From Pseudomonas orientalis (GTDB lineage Bacteria > Pseudomonadota > Gammaproteobacteria > Pseudomonadales > Pseudomonadaceae): 64,000 nucleotides of DNA. The first letter of the stretch is position 1; every line of letters begins with the position of its first letter. The notes under the pieces are model-generated. The model saw only the letters and a program-made list of their open reading frames with translations, had not been told where the DNA came from and searched no databases. The position numbers were made by a program, and so were the translations under genes. The DNA is taken from positions 62,001 to 126,000 of the forward strand of contig NZ_JYLM01000004.1 in assembly GCF_001439815.1 (NCBI RefSeq), given 5' to 3'. This document shows, piece by piece, positions 1 through 8,458 of the stretch.

Positions 1-1281
1 CGCCACCTGCACGCCTTGTTCCATCAGGGCGCGGTTGAGCTTGAGCGCATCGAAGCCCTCCGGCAATTCTATCCACAGCATAAAACTGCCCTGGGGCCGG
101 CTGGCGCGCGTACCGGCGGGGAAGTAGCGGCTGACCCAGTCGAGCATCAGGTCGCGGTTACGCTGATATTGCGTGCGCATCCGGCGCAAATGCGGTTCGA
201 AATTGCCACCTTTGAGAAATTCTGCGATTGCGATCTGCGGCTGGGTGGCGGTCGAGCCGGTGCTGATGTATTTCATGTGCAGCACCCGGTCCAGGTAGCG
301 TCCCGGTGCGACCCAGCCGATGCGCAGGCCGGGTGCCAGGGTTTTGGAGAACGAACTGCACAGCAGCACCCGGCCGTCTTCGTCGAAGGATTTGATCGTG
401 CGCGGGCGCGGGTAGCTGTAGGCCAGTTCGCCATACACATCGTCTTCGATGATCGCCACGTCAAAGCGCTGGGCCAGGGTCAGCAGTGCGCGTTTGCGCG
501 CCTCCGGCATGATGTAGCCCAATGGGTTGTTGCAGTTGGGGGTGAGCTGGATGACTTTGATCGGCCACTGTTCCAGCGCCAGTTCCAGGGCTTCAAGGCT
601 GATGCCGGTGATCGGGTCGGTGGGGATTTCCAGGGCTTTCATGCCCAGACCCTTGAGGGTCTGCATGGCGCCGTGGAAACTTGGCGAGTCCACCGCAACG
701 ATATCGCCGGGCTCGCAAATGGCGCGGATGCTGGCGGACAAGGCTTCGTGGCAACCGGTGGTGATGACGATGTCCTCGGCCGTCAATTGGCAGCCGGAAT
801 CCAATGACAGTCGCGCAATCTGCTCGCGCAATTCCATACAGCCAAGAATGTTGTCGTAATACAGTCCCGGCAGGTCCTGGCGGCGACTGACGCGAGCCAG
901 GCTGCGAAGCAATGGTTTGAGGGTCGGCGACAACACGTCCGGCATGCCACGGCCCAACTGTATGGTGCCCTTGCGCGGCACGGCACGAATCAATTCCAGT
1001 ACCTGATCCCACTGCGAAATTTCCACCGGTCGCTGGGCCGGGCGACCCACCTCGGGCAGCGCCGGCAGTTCACGCCCTGGCGGCACAAAATAGCCGGACT
1101 TGGGCTTGGGCATCGCCAGGCCGTTGTCTTCCAGCAATCGGTAGGCTTGCTGCACCGTGCTCAGGCTGACCCCGTGCTCCACACTCAATGCGCGTACGGA
1201 AGGCAGGCGGTCGCCGGGGCGATAAAAACCTTGTTCGATGCGTGTGCCCAGCAATTCGGCGAGGTTGACGTAAAGGGTCAC
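1..1281 (-). CDS. MocR-type regulator: GntR winged helix fused to an aminotransferase-like domain (C-terminus cut by window edge)
   Basis: The reverse strand reads a GntR-type winged helix in about the first 70 residues (GDRLPSVRALS, then SLSTVQQAYRLLEDNGL). A class I aminotransferase-fold domain follows, with PLP-site motifs including TPNCNNPLGY, IEDDVYGEL and the Schiff-base lysine region SSFSKTLAPGLRIGW. About 427 residues are visible and the end lies outside the window. GTG at 1281 is chosen as start because a GGGAG stands 8 bases upstream; the in-frame GTG at 1290 overlaps that signal. MocR proteins use the aminotransferase domain to sense PLP or an amino compound and usually control a divergent neighbour. 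Here that neighbour is the DUF1127 gene. The effector is not known; a polyamine or amino acid is a guess from context. Confidence 0.9.
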   Translation of the reverse strand, partial: MTLYVNLAELLGTRIEQGFYRPGDRLPSVRALSVEHGVSLSTVQQAYRLLEDNGLAMPKPKSGYFVPPGRELPALPEVGRPAQRPVEISQWDQVLELIRAVPRKGTIQLGRGMPDVLSPTLKPLLRSLARVSRRQDLPGLYYDNILGCMELREQIARLSLDSGCQLTAEDIVITTGCHEALSASIRAICEPGDIVAVDSPSFHGAMQTLKGLGMKALEIPTDPITGISLEALELALEQWPIKVIQLTPNCNNPLGYIMPEARKRALLTLAQRFDVAIIEDDVYGELAYSYPRPRTIKSFDEDGRVLLCSSFSKTLAPGLRIGWVAPGRYLDRVLHMKYISTGSTATQPQIAIAEFLKGGNFEPHLRRMRTQYQRNRDLMLDWVSRYFPAGTRASRPQGSFMLWIELPEGFDALKLNRALMEQGVQVA

Positions 1282-1300
1282 AGCGGTCACTCCCAAGGGA

Positions 1301-1388
1301 CCAGTACAGATAGCATGAAAATACAGGATTCAGCCGCACATAGGCAGTGTCTGTATGGATTTAATAAAGATAGGTTGAATCTGTATTG
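1301..1388. promoter_or_regulatory. Candidate MocR operator between divergent genes
   Basis: The 165-base divergent gap holds four copies of a TACAG/CTGTA word. The best pair is AATACAGGATTCA (1320-1332) facing TTGAATCTGTATTG (1375-1388), an inverted repeat with one inserted base. Weaker copies are CCAGTACAGAT (1301-1311) and CTGTATGG (1351-1358). MocR dimers commonly bind spaced repeats between themselves and the target gene, so this is a likely operator for both promoters. The assignment is by position and symmetry only. Confidence 0.5.
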
Positions 1389-1446
1389 GTTTTGCTCGCG
1401 CGCTCATTCTAGTCACTCAAGGCAGCAAGCCAACGAGGGACGGCAA

Positions 1447-1671
1447 ATGAATGGCATGAGCGATGTGCGGTTGGCGTTACACAGCCAGGAATTGGAAGCA
1501 GGGCAGGAGCGGGCGCTGACAGTGCCCGGCGACAACCGCTGGAGCCTGTTCTGGCGCCGCCGTCATACACGCAAGGTCCTGCTGACGCTGACGCGCGAGC
1601 AATTGCGCGACGTGGGGCTGACGGCGGAACAGGCGCGCCATGAAGGCTTGAAGCCTTTCTGGCGCGATTGA
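1447..1671 (+). CDS. DUF1127 small basic protein
   Basis: A 74-residue protein ending in a classic DUF1127 domain: WRRRHTRKVLLTLTREQL, then LRDVGLTAEQARHEGLKPFW, rich in arginine. GAGGGA at about 1435-1440 precedes the ATG. DUF1127 proteins are small arginine-rich factors; some of the family bind RNA and affect phosphate, nitrogen or carbon metabolism, but the role of this one is unknown. It is transcribed divergently from the MocR regulator, so it is the most likely target of that regulator. It ends one base before the convergent flavoprotein gene. Confidence 0.85.
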   Translation: MNGMSDVRLALHSQELEAGQERALTVPGDNRWSLFWRRRHTRKVLLTLTREQLRDVGLTAEQARHEGLKPFWRD

Positions 1672-1672
1672 T

Positions 1673-2965
1673 TCAGACCAGTTCCTTGAGGCGGTGCCAG
1701 AGCATCCCAAGGGCCAGCAGCGGCGAGCGCAGGTGTTTGCCGCCAGGGAAGGTCATGTGCGGCACCCGGGCGAACAGGTCGAAGCGCCCTTGTTGCTGGC
1801 CGCTGATGGCTTCGGCCAGCAACCGACCCGCCAGGTGCGTAGCGTTGAGGCCATGGCCTGCATACGCCTGGGCGTAATACACATTGGGGTGCTCCGCCAG
1901 GCGTCCGATCTGCGGCAACCGGTTGGCGCCGATGCCGATCATGCCGCCCCACTGGAAGTCGATCTTCACATTGGCCAGTTGCGGGAACACTTGCAGCATC
2001 TTTGGCCGCATATAGGCGCCAATGTCGCTCGGGTCACGCCCGGAATAGTGGCAGGCGCCGCCGAACAGCAGGCGGCGATCGGCGGACAGGCGGAAATAGT
2101 CCACCGTTACCCGCTGGTCGCACACCGCCATGTTCTGCGGCAACAGGCTGGCGGCTTGCGCTTCACTCAGGGGTTCGGTGGCGATGATGTAGCTGCCGGC
2201 GGGCAATATCTTGCCACTCAAGTGCGGGTTGAGGCCGTTGAGGTAGGCGTTGCAGGCCAGCACCAGGGTTGTTGCATGTACCTGGCCCTGAGCGGTGTGC
2301 ACCTTGACCTGCGTGCCGTAGTCGATGCGCGTCACTTCAGACTGCTCGAACAGCTTCACGCCCAATCGTTGGGCAGCGCCGGCTTCGCCCAGGGCCAGGT
2401 TCAGCGGATGCAAGTGCCCGGAGCCCATGTCGATCATCCCGCCCACATAGCGGTCGGAACCGATCACGCTGGCCATTTCGTGGGCTTGCAGCAGGCGCAC
2501 TTGATGGCGATAACCCAGGCTGCGCAGTTCTTCGGCGTCTTCGGCGAGGCCTTGCAGGTCGCGGGGCTTGTTGGCGAGGTCGCAGTAACCCCAGGTCAGG
2601 TCGCAGGGGATCTGGAAGCGCTCGACACGCTCGCGCACGATCTCCACCGCTTCCAGGCCCATCAATTTCATCTGGCGCACGCCGTCGGTGCCGATCACCT
2701 TGGCGAACTGGTCAAGGCCATGGCCGACGCCGCGAATCAGCTGCCCGCCGTTACGCCCGCTGGCACCCCAGCCGATTTTGCGCGCTTCCAGCAGCACCAC
2801 GCTGAAGCCGCGCTCTGCCAGTTCCAGCGCGGTGTTGAGCCCTGAATAGCCCCCGCCAATCACGCAGACATCGGCACGCACCTCACCCATCAACGCCGGG
2901 TAATCGGGGTGCGGCACGCTGCTGGCGGCGTAGTAGGACGCGGTGTGCCGAGCGCTGGCAGTCAT
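1673..2965 (-). CDS. FAD-dependent amine oxidoreductase, PuuB/PauB type
   Basis: A 430-residue DAO-family flavoprotein. The dinucleotide-binding motif VCVIGGGYSGLNTALELAERG lies at about residues 35-55, followed by GWGASGRNGGQL, which is typical of gamma-glutamylputrescine oxidase. The C-terminal WGGMIGIGANRLPQIGRL and AYAGHGLNATHLAGRL close the FAD site. ATG at 2965 is preceded by GGGAGG; an upstream in-frame ATG at 3004 lacks such a signal. The family oxidises gamma-glutamylated polyamines or related amines to aldehydes. In PAO1 pauB4 sits next to the Lrp gene dadR, as here, and pauR is 4 kb away, so a polyamine role is likely. The exact substrate is inferred. Confidence 0.85.
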   Translation of the reverse strand: MTASARHTASYYAASSVPHPDYPALMGEVRADVCVIGGGYSGLNTALELAERGFSVVLLEARKIGWGASGRNGGQLIRGVGHGLDQFAKVIGTDGVRQMKLMGLEAVEIVRERVERFQIPCDLTWGYCDLANKPRDLQGLAEDAEELRSLGYRHQVRLLQAHEMASVIGSDRYVGGMIDMGSGHLHPLNLALGEAGAAQRLGVKLFEQSEVTRIDYGTQVKVHTAQGQVHATTLVLACNAYLNGLNPHLSGKILPAGSYIIATEPLSEAQAASLLPQNMAVCDQRVTVDYFRLSADRRLLFGGACHYSGRDPSDIGAYMRPKMLQVFPQLANVKIDFQWGGMIGIGANRLPQIGRLAEHPNVYYAQAYAGHGLNATHLAGRLLAEAISGQQQGRFDLFARVPHMTFPGGKHLRSPLLALGMLWHRLKELV

Positions 2966-3079
2966 GGGGGCCTCCCTGTTTGGAAAATTTGACGCAGGAT
3001 ACAACGGTCGGGCGAGGCTGTCTGCGCGGGGCGATTTGAGTCAGAATCCACGCCTATTCGCCGTTCGGTATGTGTTTCG

Positions 3080-3433
3080 ATGAGTTGCAACAGTCAGACA
3101 ATCAGCGCGCTGCGCAGGCAGATTCCTTCGTTCGAGTGTGTCCCCGGCTGCCACGACTGCTGTGGGCCGGTGACCACTTCGCCCGAGGAAATGTCGCGCC
3201 TGCCGCGCAAGACGGCTGCCGAGCAGGACGCGGCCATGGATGAGCTCAATTGCGTGCACCTGGGGCCCAACGGTTGCACCGTGTATGACGAGCGTCCGCT
3301 GATCTGTCGCCTGTTCGGCACGACCGAGACCTTGCCGTGCCCCAATGGCCGACGGCCGGTGGAGTTGATTCATCCACGGGTTGAAAAGCAGATTCACGCG
3401 TACATGGCGAACACTCGGCAGGTGCTGGTGTAG
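3080..3433 (+). CDS. YkgJ-family cysteine cluster protein
   Basis: A 117-residue protein with the cysteine pattern of the YkgJ (zinc- or iron-chelating) family: CVPGCHDCCG near residues 20-29, then C at HLGPNGCTVYDERPLICRLFG and a last cysteine at LPCPNGRRP. The family is thought to bind a metal or an iron-sulphur centre; no enzymatic role is established. It is a single gene between the flavoprotein (divergent) and a nested REPIN. The 115-base gap to the flavoprotein gene must hold both promoters. Confidence 0.8.
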   Translation: MSCNSQTISALRRQIPSFECVPGCHDCCGPVTTSPEEMSRLPRKTAAEQDAAMDELNCVHLGPNGCTVYDERPLICRLFGTTETLPCPNGRRPVELIHPRVEKQIHAYMANTRQVLV

Positions 3434-3448
3434 TGGATGTACTGGGTC

Positions 3449-3610
3449 AATGTGGGAGGGGGCAAGCCCTAATGCGGTCTGTAGGAGCGAGCTTGCTCGC
3501 GAAAAGCGTCAATGATAACGCGTGCTTTCAGAATGAACGCGGTGCCTGTGAGTTTTTCGCGAGCAAGCTCGCTCCTACAGACGGTCATTAGGGCAAGTCC
3601 TTCCCACATT
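3449..3610. repeat. Nested REPIN: a GTAGGAGCGAGC-type element inside a GTGGGAGGGGGC-type element
   Basis: The outer arms read AATGTGGGAGGGGGCAAG on the left and the near-complement TTCCCACATT on the right; the arms also pair CCCTAATG with CATTAGGG. Between them, at 3479-3580, sits a complete second REPIN with arms CTGTAGGAGCGAGCTTGCTC and its complement, enclosing about 60 bases. The inner element has the same length and nearly the same core as those at 21420-21519 and 52346-52445. It fills most of the 198-base gap between the convergent ykgJ and dadR genes. Confidence 0.9.
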
Positions 3611-3631
3611 TGAAAGCGTTGTGCCAGTGAG

Positions 3632-4120
3632 TCAGTCAGGAATTGGCAAGTTCAGGCTCTCCTTCACCTCTTCCATCACGATATAGCTCTTGGATTCGCG
3701 CACATGGGGCAATTTGAGCAGGATATCGCCGAGTAATTTGCGGTACGAAGCCATCTCGGAAATCCGCGCTTTCACCAGATAGTCGAAATCCCCGGACACC
3801 AGGTGACACTCCAACACATGCGGCAGTTTGAGCACCGCTCGGCGAAACTCTTCGAACGTATCGCCGGACTTGTAATCCAGGCTGATCTCGACAAATACCA
3901 GCAAACTCCCTTTCAAATGCTGCGGATTGAGCCGGGCGTTGTAGCCCATGATGATGCCTTCGCGCTCCAGTCGACGTACCCGCTCGGTACAGGGCGTCGT
4001 CGACAGCCCGACCTTTTCCCCCAGCTCCGTGAACGAAATGCGCCCATCGGTTTGCAGGATGCGCAGGATATTGCGATCGATCTTGTCCAGCTCCCGCTTG
4101 GTCTGGGTGTTGGTACGCAT
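3632..4120 (-). CDS. dadR: Lrp/AsnC-family regulator DadR
   Basis: A 162-residue feast/famine regulator. The N-terminal helix-turn-helix covers about residues 10-60 (LDKIDRNILRILQTDGRIS, LSTTPCTERVRRLEREG). The RAM ligand-binding domain follows (PHVLECHLVSGDFDYLVKAR). ATG at 4120 fits the family start; the frame stays open upstream but without family sequence. In Pseudomonas this gene, divergent from dadA, is the L-alanine-responsive activator of the dad operon. Neighbour order and size match that gene. A candidate operator lies in the shared intergenic region. Confidence 0.92.
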   Translation of the reverse strand: MRTNTQTKRELDKIDRNILRILQTDGRISFTELGEKVGLSTTPCTERVRRLEREGIIMGYNARLNPQHLKGSLLVFVEISLDYKSGDTFEEFRRAVLKLPHVLECHLVSGDFDYLVKARISEMASYRKLLGDILLKLPHVRESKSYIVMEEVKESLNLPIPD

Positions 4121-4142
4121 AGGGGATACGCCTCTGTAAAAA

Positions 4143-4194
4143 GCATTTGTGCCGAGAATTGTCGCCAAATATAGGCATTTATATAGTGAAATGC
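4143..4194. promoter_or_regulatory. Candidate Lrp/DadR operator upstream of dadA
   Basis: In the 156-base divergent dadR-dadA gap, GCATTT at 4175-4180 faces AAATGC at 4189-4194 across an A+T-rich 8-base spacer. Another GCATTT occurs at 4143-4148, 32 bases away, close to three helical turns. Lrp-type proteins bind several phased, A+T-centred degenerate dyads, so this is a plausible site. No footprint evidence is available. Confidence 0.45.
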
Positions 4195-4276
4195 ACTGGT
4201 GATTGTTTTTTACACTGCGCTCATCATTGCTCGAATAACACACGTCAGCGGCTCAGCCCGTGATGAGGATATAAAA

Positions 4277-5578
4277 ATGCGCGTTCTGGTCTTGGGTAGC
4301 GGCGTCATTGGCGTGACCAGTGCCTACTATTTGGCTCGGGCCGGCTTTGAAGTCGTGGTGGTCGACCGTCAACCCGCCGCCGCCATGGAGACCAGTTTCG
4401 CCAATGCCGGCCAGGTATCCCCAGGCTATGCGTCGCCCTGGGCCGCGCCGGGCGTGCCGCTCAAGGCGATCAAATGGCTGCTGCAGCGCCATGCGCCGCT
4501 GGCAATCAAGGCCACCGCCGATATCGACCAATACCTGTGGATGGCGCAGATGCTGCGCAATTGCACTGCCAGCCGGTATGCGGTGAACAAGGAGCGCATG
4601 GTCCGCCTCTCCGAATACAGCCGCGACTGCCTTGACGAACTGCGCGCTGAAACCGGAATTGCCTACGAAGGGCGCAGCCTGGGGACGACTCAACTGTTCC
4701 GCACCCAGGCCCAGCTTGATGGCGCGGCCAAGGATATCGCCGTGTTGCAGGAGTCCGGCGTGCCTTTCGAATTGCTCGACCGTGCCGGCATCGCCCGGGT
4801 CGAACCGGCCCTGGCCAACGTCACCGATATTCTGGCCGGTGCCCTGCGCCTGCCCAACGACCAGACCGGCGACTGCCAGATGTTCACCACGCGCCTGGCC
4901 GATATGTGCAAGCAGTTGGGTGTGGAGTTCCGTTTCGAACAGGACATCCAGCGCCTCGATCATGCCGGCGACCGCATCAACGGCGTGTGGATCGACGGCA
5001 AGCTGGAGACCGCCGACCGCTACGTGCTGGCGCTGGGCAGTTATTCGCCGAAGTTGCTCAAGCCGCTGGGGATCAAGGCGCCCGTGTATCCCCTCAAGGG
5101 CTACTCGCTGACCGTGCCGATCACCAATCCCGCGATGGCGCCTACCTCGACCATCCTGGACGAAACCTACAAAGTCGCGATCACCCGTTTCGACAACCGC
5201 ATTCGGGTTGGGGGCATGGCTGAGATCGCCGGTTTTGACCTGTCGCTCAACCCGCGTCGGCGTGAAACCCTGGAGATGATCGTCAACGACCTTTATCCTC
5301 AGGGCGGCGATTTGGCCCAGGCCAGTTTCTGGACCGGCCTGCGCCCCACCACACCCGATGGCACACCGATTGTCGGTGGCACCCCGTTCAGGAACCTGTT
5401 CCTGAATACCGGTCACGGCACCCTCGGCTGGACCATGGCCTGCGGCTCCGGTCGTTTGCTGGCGGACCTGATGGCGAAGAAAACGCCGCAGATCAGCGCC
5501 GAAGGCCTCGATATTTCCCGTTACGGCAATCACCAGGAGTCCGCAAAACATGTCCATCCAGCGCCAGCTCACCAATGA
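4277..5578 (+). CDS. dadA: D-amino acid dehydrogenase DadA (small subunit)
   Basis: A 433-residue flavoprotein, the usual length for DadA. It opens with the FAD-binding motif [21 protein letters not shown], followed by VVVVDRQ. Further family signatures are [19 protein letters not shown], and [10 protein letters not shown] with [15 protein letters not shown] near the C-terminus. It oxidises D-alanine and other D-amino acids to 2-oxo acids and ammonia, passing electrons to the respiratory chain at the inner membrane. With the racemase DadX it forms the L-alanine catabolic route. ATG at 4277 gives the conserved start, after GAGGATATAAAA. It overlaps ridA by 29 bases. Confidence 0.96.
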   Translation: MRVLVLGSGVIGVTSAYYLARAGFEVVVVDRQPAAAMETSFANAGQVSPGYASPWAAPGVPLKAIKWLLQRHAPLAIKATADIDQYLWMAQMLRNCTASRYAVNKERMVRLSEYSRDCLDELRAETGIAYEGRSLGTTQLFRTQAQLDGAAKDIAVLQESGVPFELLDRAGIARVEPALANVTDILAGALRLPNDQTGDCQMFTTRLADMCKQLGVEFRFEQDIQRLDHAGDRINGVWIDGKLETADRYVLALGSYSPKLLKPLGIKAPVYPLKGYSLTVPITNPAMAPTSTILDETYKVAITRFDNRIRVGGMAEIAGFDLSLNPRRRETLEMIVNDLYPQGGDLAQASFWTGLRPTTPDGTPIVGGTPFRNLFLNTGHGTLGWTMACGSGRLLADLMAKKTPQISAEGLDISRYGNHQESAKHVHPAPAHQ

Positions 5579-5903
5579 GCGCATGAGCCAGATCGTTGTT
5601 CACAGCGGTACCGTGTACCTCGCGGGCCAGGTGGGCGACGACATGAGTGCCGGCATTGAGCAGCAGACCCGTGAAACCCTGGCCAACATCGAGCGTCTGC
5701 TGGACCTGGCGGGCACCGACAAGACCCGCTTGCTGTCGGTGACGATCTATTTGAAAGACATCGACGCCGACTTCGCCGGTATGAACGCGATCTGGGACAA
5801 GTGGTTGCCCAAAGGCGCCGCGCCGGCGCGCGCCACGGTTGAAGCCAAGCTGTGCGAACCGGATATCCTGGTAGAGCTGTCCGTCGTGGCCGCGCTGCCT
5901 TAG
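5550..5903 (+). CDS. ridA: RidA-family imine/enamine deaminase in the dad operon
   Basis: A 117-residue protein with RidA-family features: [11 protein letters not shown] near the N-terminus, then [20 protein letters not shown], and the signature [19 protein letters not shown] close to the C-terminus with the substrate-binding arginine. RidA proteins hydrolyse reactive 2-iminoacids or enamines to keto acids. That fits its place between dadA, whose oxidation makes 2-iminopropionate, and dadX. The start lies inside the end of dadA, with GGAG about 10 bases upstream, so translation is probably coupled. It may instead be one of the paralogous Rid subgroups. Confidence 0.9.
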   Translation: MSIQRQLTNERMSQIVVHSGTVYLAGQVGDDMSAGIEQQTRETLANIERLLDLAGTDKTRLLSVTIYLKDIDADFAGMNAIWDKWLPKGAAPARATVEAKLCEPDILVELSVVAALP

Positions 5904-5981
5904 AAACTAATCCCTCTCCCGGGCCGACGTTGTTGGTCGGCACCGGTTTTTCTTCACTCTGCCGCCTAGAAGCCTGCCGCC

Positions 5982-7055
5982 ATGCGTCCTGCCCGTGCCC
6001 TGATCGACCTCCAAGCCCTGCGTCACAACTACCAATTGGCCCGCGAAGTCACCGGGGCCAAGGCCCTCGCCGTGATCAAGGCGGATGCCTACGGCCATGG
6101 CGCGGTGCGGGTGGCCCAGGCGCTGGACGGTGAGGCCGATGGGTTTGCGGTGGCGTGCATCGAAGAGGCTCTGGAGCTGCGCGCTGCCGGGATACGTGCG
6201 CCGGTGCTGCTGCTGGAAGGTTTTTTCGAAGCCGACGAGCTGCCGCTGATCATCGAGCAGGACCTGTGGTGCGTGGTGCATTCACTGTGGCAACTCGAGG
6301 CTATCGAGCAGGCTGCGCTGAGCAAGCCGCTGACCATCTGGCTCAAGCTCGACTCGGGCATGCACCGTGTGGGCCTGCATCCCAAGGATTTCCAGGAGGC
6401 CTACAAGCGCCTGCTGGCCAGCGGCAAAGTCGCCAGGATCGTGTTGATGAGCCATTTCGCCCGCGCCGATGAGCTTGATTGCGTGAGCAGCAGCGAACAA
6501 GTGGCGGTATTCGAAGCAGCCCGCCAGGGGCTGGCGGCTGAGGTCAGCCTGCGCAATTCTCCGTCCGTACTCGGTTGGCCGAGTGTGCCCAGCGACTGGG
6601 TGCGCCCTGGCATCATGCTCTACGGCGCCACGCCTTTTGGTGATGACCAGGCGATTGCCGCACGTTTGCTGCCAGTGATGACCCTGGAGTCCAAAATCAT
6701 TTGCGTGCGCGAACTGCCGGCCGGCGAGCCGGTAGGCTACGGCGCCAGGTTCGTCACGCCCAAGCCGATGCGTATCGGCGTGGTGGCCATGGGATATGCT
6801 GATGGCTATCCGCGCCAAGCACCCACTGGCACACCGGTGCTGGTCGCCGGCCAGCGCAGCCAGTTGCTGGGCCGGGTGTCCATGGACATGCTCTGCGTCG
6901 ACCTGACGGATGTGCCCCAGGCAGGGCTGGGTTCCACGGTGGAATTGTGGGGCAGGCACATCCTCGCCAGTGACGTCGCGACTGCGGCCGAAACCATTCC
7001 CTATCAGATTTTCTGCAACCTGCGTCGGGTGCCAAAGCTCTATTTGGGCACTTGA
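5982..7055 (+). CDS. dadX: Catabolic alanine racemase DadX
   Basis: A 357-residue PLP enzyme of the Alr fold. The PLP lysine is K33 in [14 protein letters not shown]. The substrate-binding DSGMHRVG and the C-terminal catalytic tyrosine region [10 protein letters not shown] are present. It interconverts L- and D-alanine, feeding D-alanine to DadA. The gene is the third in the dadA-ridA-dadX operon, 78 bases after ridA with no terminator seen between. Its position after dadA makes it the catabolic racemase rather than the biosynthetic alr. Confidence 0.95.
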   Translation: MRPARALIDLQALRHNYQLAREVTGAKALAVIKADAYGHGAVRVAQALDGEADGFAVACIEEALELRAAGIRAPVLLLEGFFEADELPLIIEQDLWCVVHSLWQLEAIEQAALSKPLTIWLKLDSGMHRVGLHPKDFQEAYKRLLASGKVARIVLMSHFARADELDCVSSSEQVAVFEAARQGLAAEVSLRNSPSVLGWPSVPSDWVRPGIMLYGATPFGDDQAIAARLLPVMTLESKIICVRELPAGEPVGYGARFVTPKPMRIGVVAMGYADGYPRQAPTGTPVLVAGQRSQLLGRVSMDMLCVDLTDVPQAGLGSTVELWGRHILASDVATAAETIPYQIFCNLRRVPKLYLGT

Positions 7056-7097
7056 TCGCCGGGTACGAATGCAGCTGCCCAGGATTTAGGCCCAAGT

Positions 7098-7143
7098 GTT
7101 GTAAATACTGAACGCTGTCGCCATGATAACGCTCAATTACAAC
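7098..7143. promoter_or_regulatory. Inverted repeat upstream of pauR, possible operator
   Basis: GTTGTAA at 7098-7104 is exactly complementary to TTACAAC at 7137-7143, in the 116-base gap between dadX and pauR. The 32-base spacing would put the half-sites about four helical turns apart, so it might be an autoregulatory site of PauR. No published consensus was available to compare, and it may be chance. Confidence 0.25.
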
Positions 7144-7171
7144 AAAGCCTGAATCCTAGGAGGCACCTGCA

Positions 7172-7720
7172 TTGGACGTCGGCGAACGACTGCAATCCAT
7201 CCGTAAACTTAAAGGTCTTTCCCAGCGCGAGCTTGCCAAGCGCGCGGGCGTCACCAACAGCACCATTTCGATGATCGAGAAAAACAGCGTCAGCCCCTCG
7301 ATCAGTTCCCTGCGCAAGGTACTGGGCGGCATACCCATGTCCATGGTCGAGTTCTTTTCCGAAGAGATCCTCCAGGAAATACCGACGCAGATCGTCTATA
7401 AGGCTAATGAGCTGATCGACATCTCCGACGGTGCCGTGACCATGAAGCTGGTAGGCCGGGCGCACCCGAGCCGGGCAATCGCGTTTCTCAATGAAATCTA
7501 CCCGCCTGGCGCCGACACGGGCGAAGAAATGCTCACCCACGAAGGCGAGGAAACCGGGATCCTGGTGGAAGGGCGCCTGGAACTGGTGGTCGGTGTTGAA
7601 ACTTTTGTGCTCGAAGCAGGCGATAGCTACTACTTTGAAAGCACCAAGCCCCATCGTTTTCGTAATCCGTTCGACGTGCCGGCGCGACTAATCAGCGCAG
7701 CCACACCCGCGAACTTTTAA
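7172..7720 (+). CDS. pauR: PauR-type polyamine regulator (Xre HTH plus cupin)
   Basis: A 182-residue regulator. An Xre-type helix-turn-helix fills about residues 4-60 (RLQSIRKLKGLSQRELAKRA, VTNSTISMIEKN), and a cupin domain fills about 105-178 (GEETGILVEGRLELVVG, GDSYYFESTKPHRFRN). The start is TTG at 7172, supported by AGGAGG about 9 bases upstream. This layout and the place directly after dadX match PAO1 PA5301 (PauR), a repressor that releases polyamine catabolism genes when a polyamine binds its cupin. The PuuR family of enterics is the close alternative. It links the D-alanine block to polyamine use. Confidence 0.9.
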   Translation: MDVGERLQSIRKLKGLSQRELAKRAGVTNSTISMIEKNSVSPSISSLRKVLGGIPMSMVEFFSEEILQEIPTQIVYKANELIDISDGAVTMKLVGRAHPSRAIAFLNEIYPPGADTGEEMLTHEGEETGILVEGRLELVVGVETFVLEAGDSYYFESTKPHRFRNPFDVPARLISAATPANF

Positions 7721-7730
7721 AACAGAGGCG

Positions 7731-7809
7731 CCCTGCCAGCGTTGCAGGGTTCGCGCAGCAGTACACCGTGAGGCCGAATCTCCCTTTATTTAATAGGGTT
7801 GTTTCGGCC
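7731..7809. promoter_or_regulatory. Two stem-loops between pauR and cytochrome c5
   Basis: The first hairpin pairs CCCTGC (7731-7736) with GCAGGG (7744-7749) just after the pauR stop and may end transcription, although it has no T run. The second pairs GGCCGAA (7772-7778) with TTCGGCC (7803-7809), with an inner CCCT/AGGG stem around an A+T-rich loop. It lies about 80 bases before the cytochrome gene and could be an operator or a leader structure. Confidence 0.4.
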
Positions 7810-7888
7810 GGGCGGGCTAACCGCTATACTTTCGCCGCCTGCGAAACCGTGGCCGCAGGCGTGAATAGCCACCATTGAGGGTGAACGC

Positions 7889-8323
7889 GTGAACCTAATT
7901 ATGAAAATGCTGGCTGCACCAGCAACCGTACTGGCCCTATGGGCTGTCAACGCTCAAGCTGCGACCAACGATGACATCGCCAAGCGCCTGGAGCCTGTGG
8001 GCCAGGTCTGTGTCCAGGGTCAGGAATGCAAGGGCATGGAAGTCGCTGTTGCGGCAGGCGGCGGTGGCGGTGGCGGTGCGAAAACGCCGGACGAAGTGAT
8101 CGCCAAGCACTGCAACGCGTGCCACGGCACCGGCCTGCTGAATGCGCCAAAAATTGGCGATACGGCGGCGTGGAAAGAGCGCGCCGATCATCAGGGCGGT
8201 CTTGATGGCATCCTGGCCAAGGCTATTACCGGTATCAACGCCATGCCACCCAAAGGTACCTGCAGTGATTGCTCTGATGAGGAGCTCAAGGGCGCCATTG
8301 AGAAGATGTCAGGGTTGAAATAA
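7889..8323 (+). CDS. cycB: Periplasmic cytochrome c5
   Basis: A 144-residue c-type cytochrome. A signal peptide of about 24 residues ends at NAQA. A Gly-rich linker occurs at about 56-64. The haem motif CNACH is at residues 75-79, and the axial methionine is probably in NAMPPKGTCSDC, a C-terminal pattern typical of cytochrome c5. Two further cysteines (CVQGQEC, 41-47) precede the linker. It carries electrons in the periplasm, probably between the bc1 complex and terminal oxidases. GTG at 7889 follows GAGGG; ATG at 7901 is the alternative start. A terminator follows. Confidence 0.9.
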   Translation: MNLIMKMLAAPATVLALWAVNAQAATNDDIAKRLEPVGQVCVQGQECKGMEVAVAAGGGGGGGAKTPDEVIAKHCNACHGTGLLNAPKIGDTAAWKERADHQGGLDGILAKAITGINAMPPKGTCSDCSDEELKGAIEKMSGLK

Positions 8324-8342
8324 GCCTGAATTCGCCAAAAAC

Positions 8343-8365
8343 GCCGCTTGCGAGCGGCTTTTTTG
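8343..8365 (+). terminator. Rho-independent terminator after cytochrome c5
   Basis: GCCGCT and AGCGGC form a 6-base stem with a TGCG loop, followed by six T residues, 20 bases after the cytochrome stop codon. Confidence 0.85.
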
Positions 8366-8458
8366 TGCCCGCGATGTAGGTTTCGTTGCTGTTCATTGCA
8401 GCAAAGACCCGGCAAGCTCGGTCCAACCCCCATTCATGGAATGTTCGGGAGCAGTCGG

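Noticed and set aside
4253..5584. A long minus-strand frame opposite dadA
   Set aside because: Composition shadow. DadA has all catalytic motifs on the plus strand.
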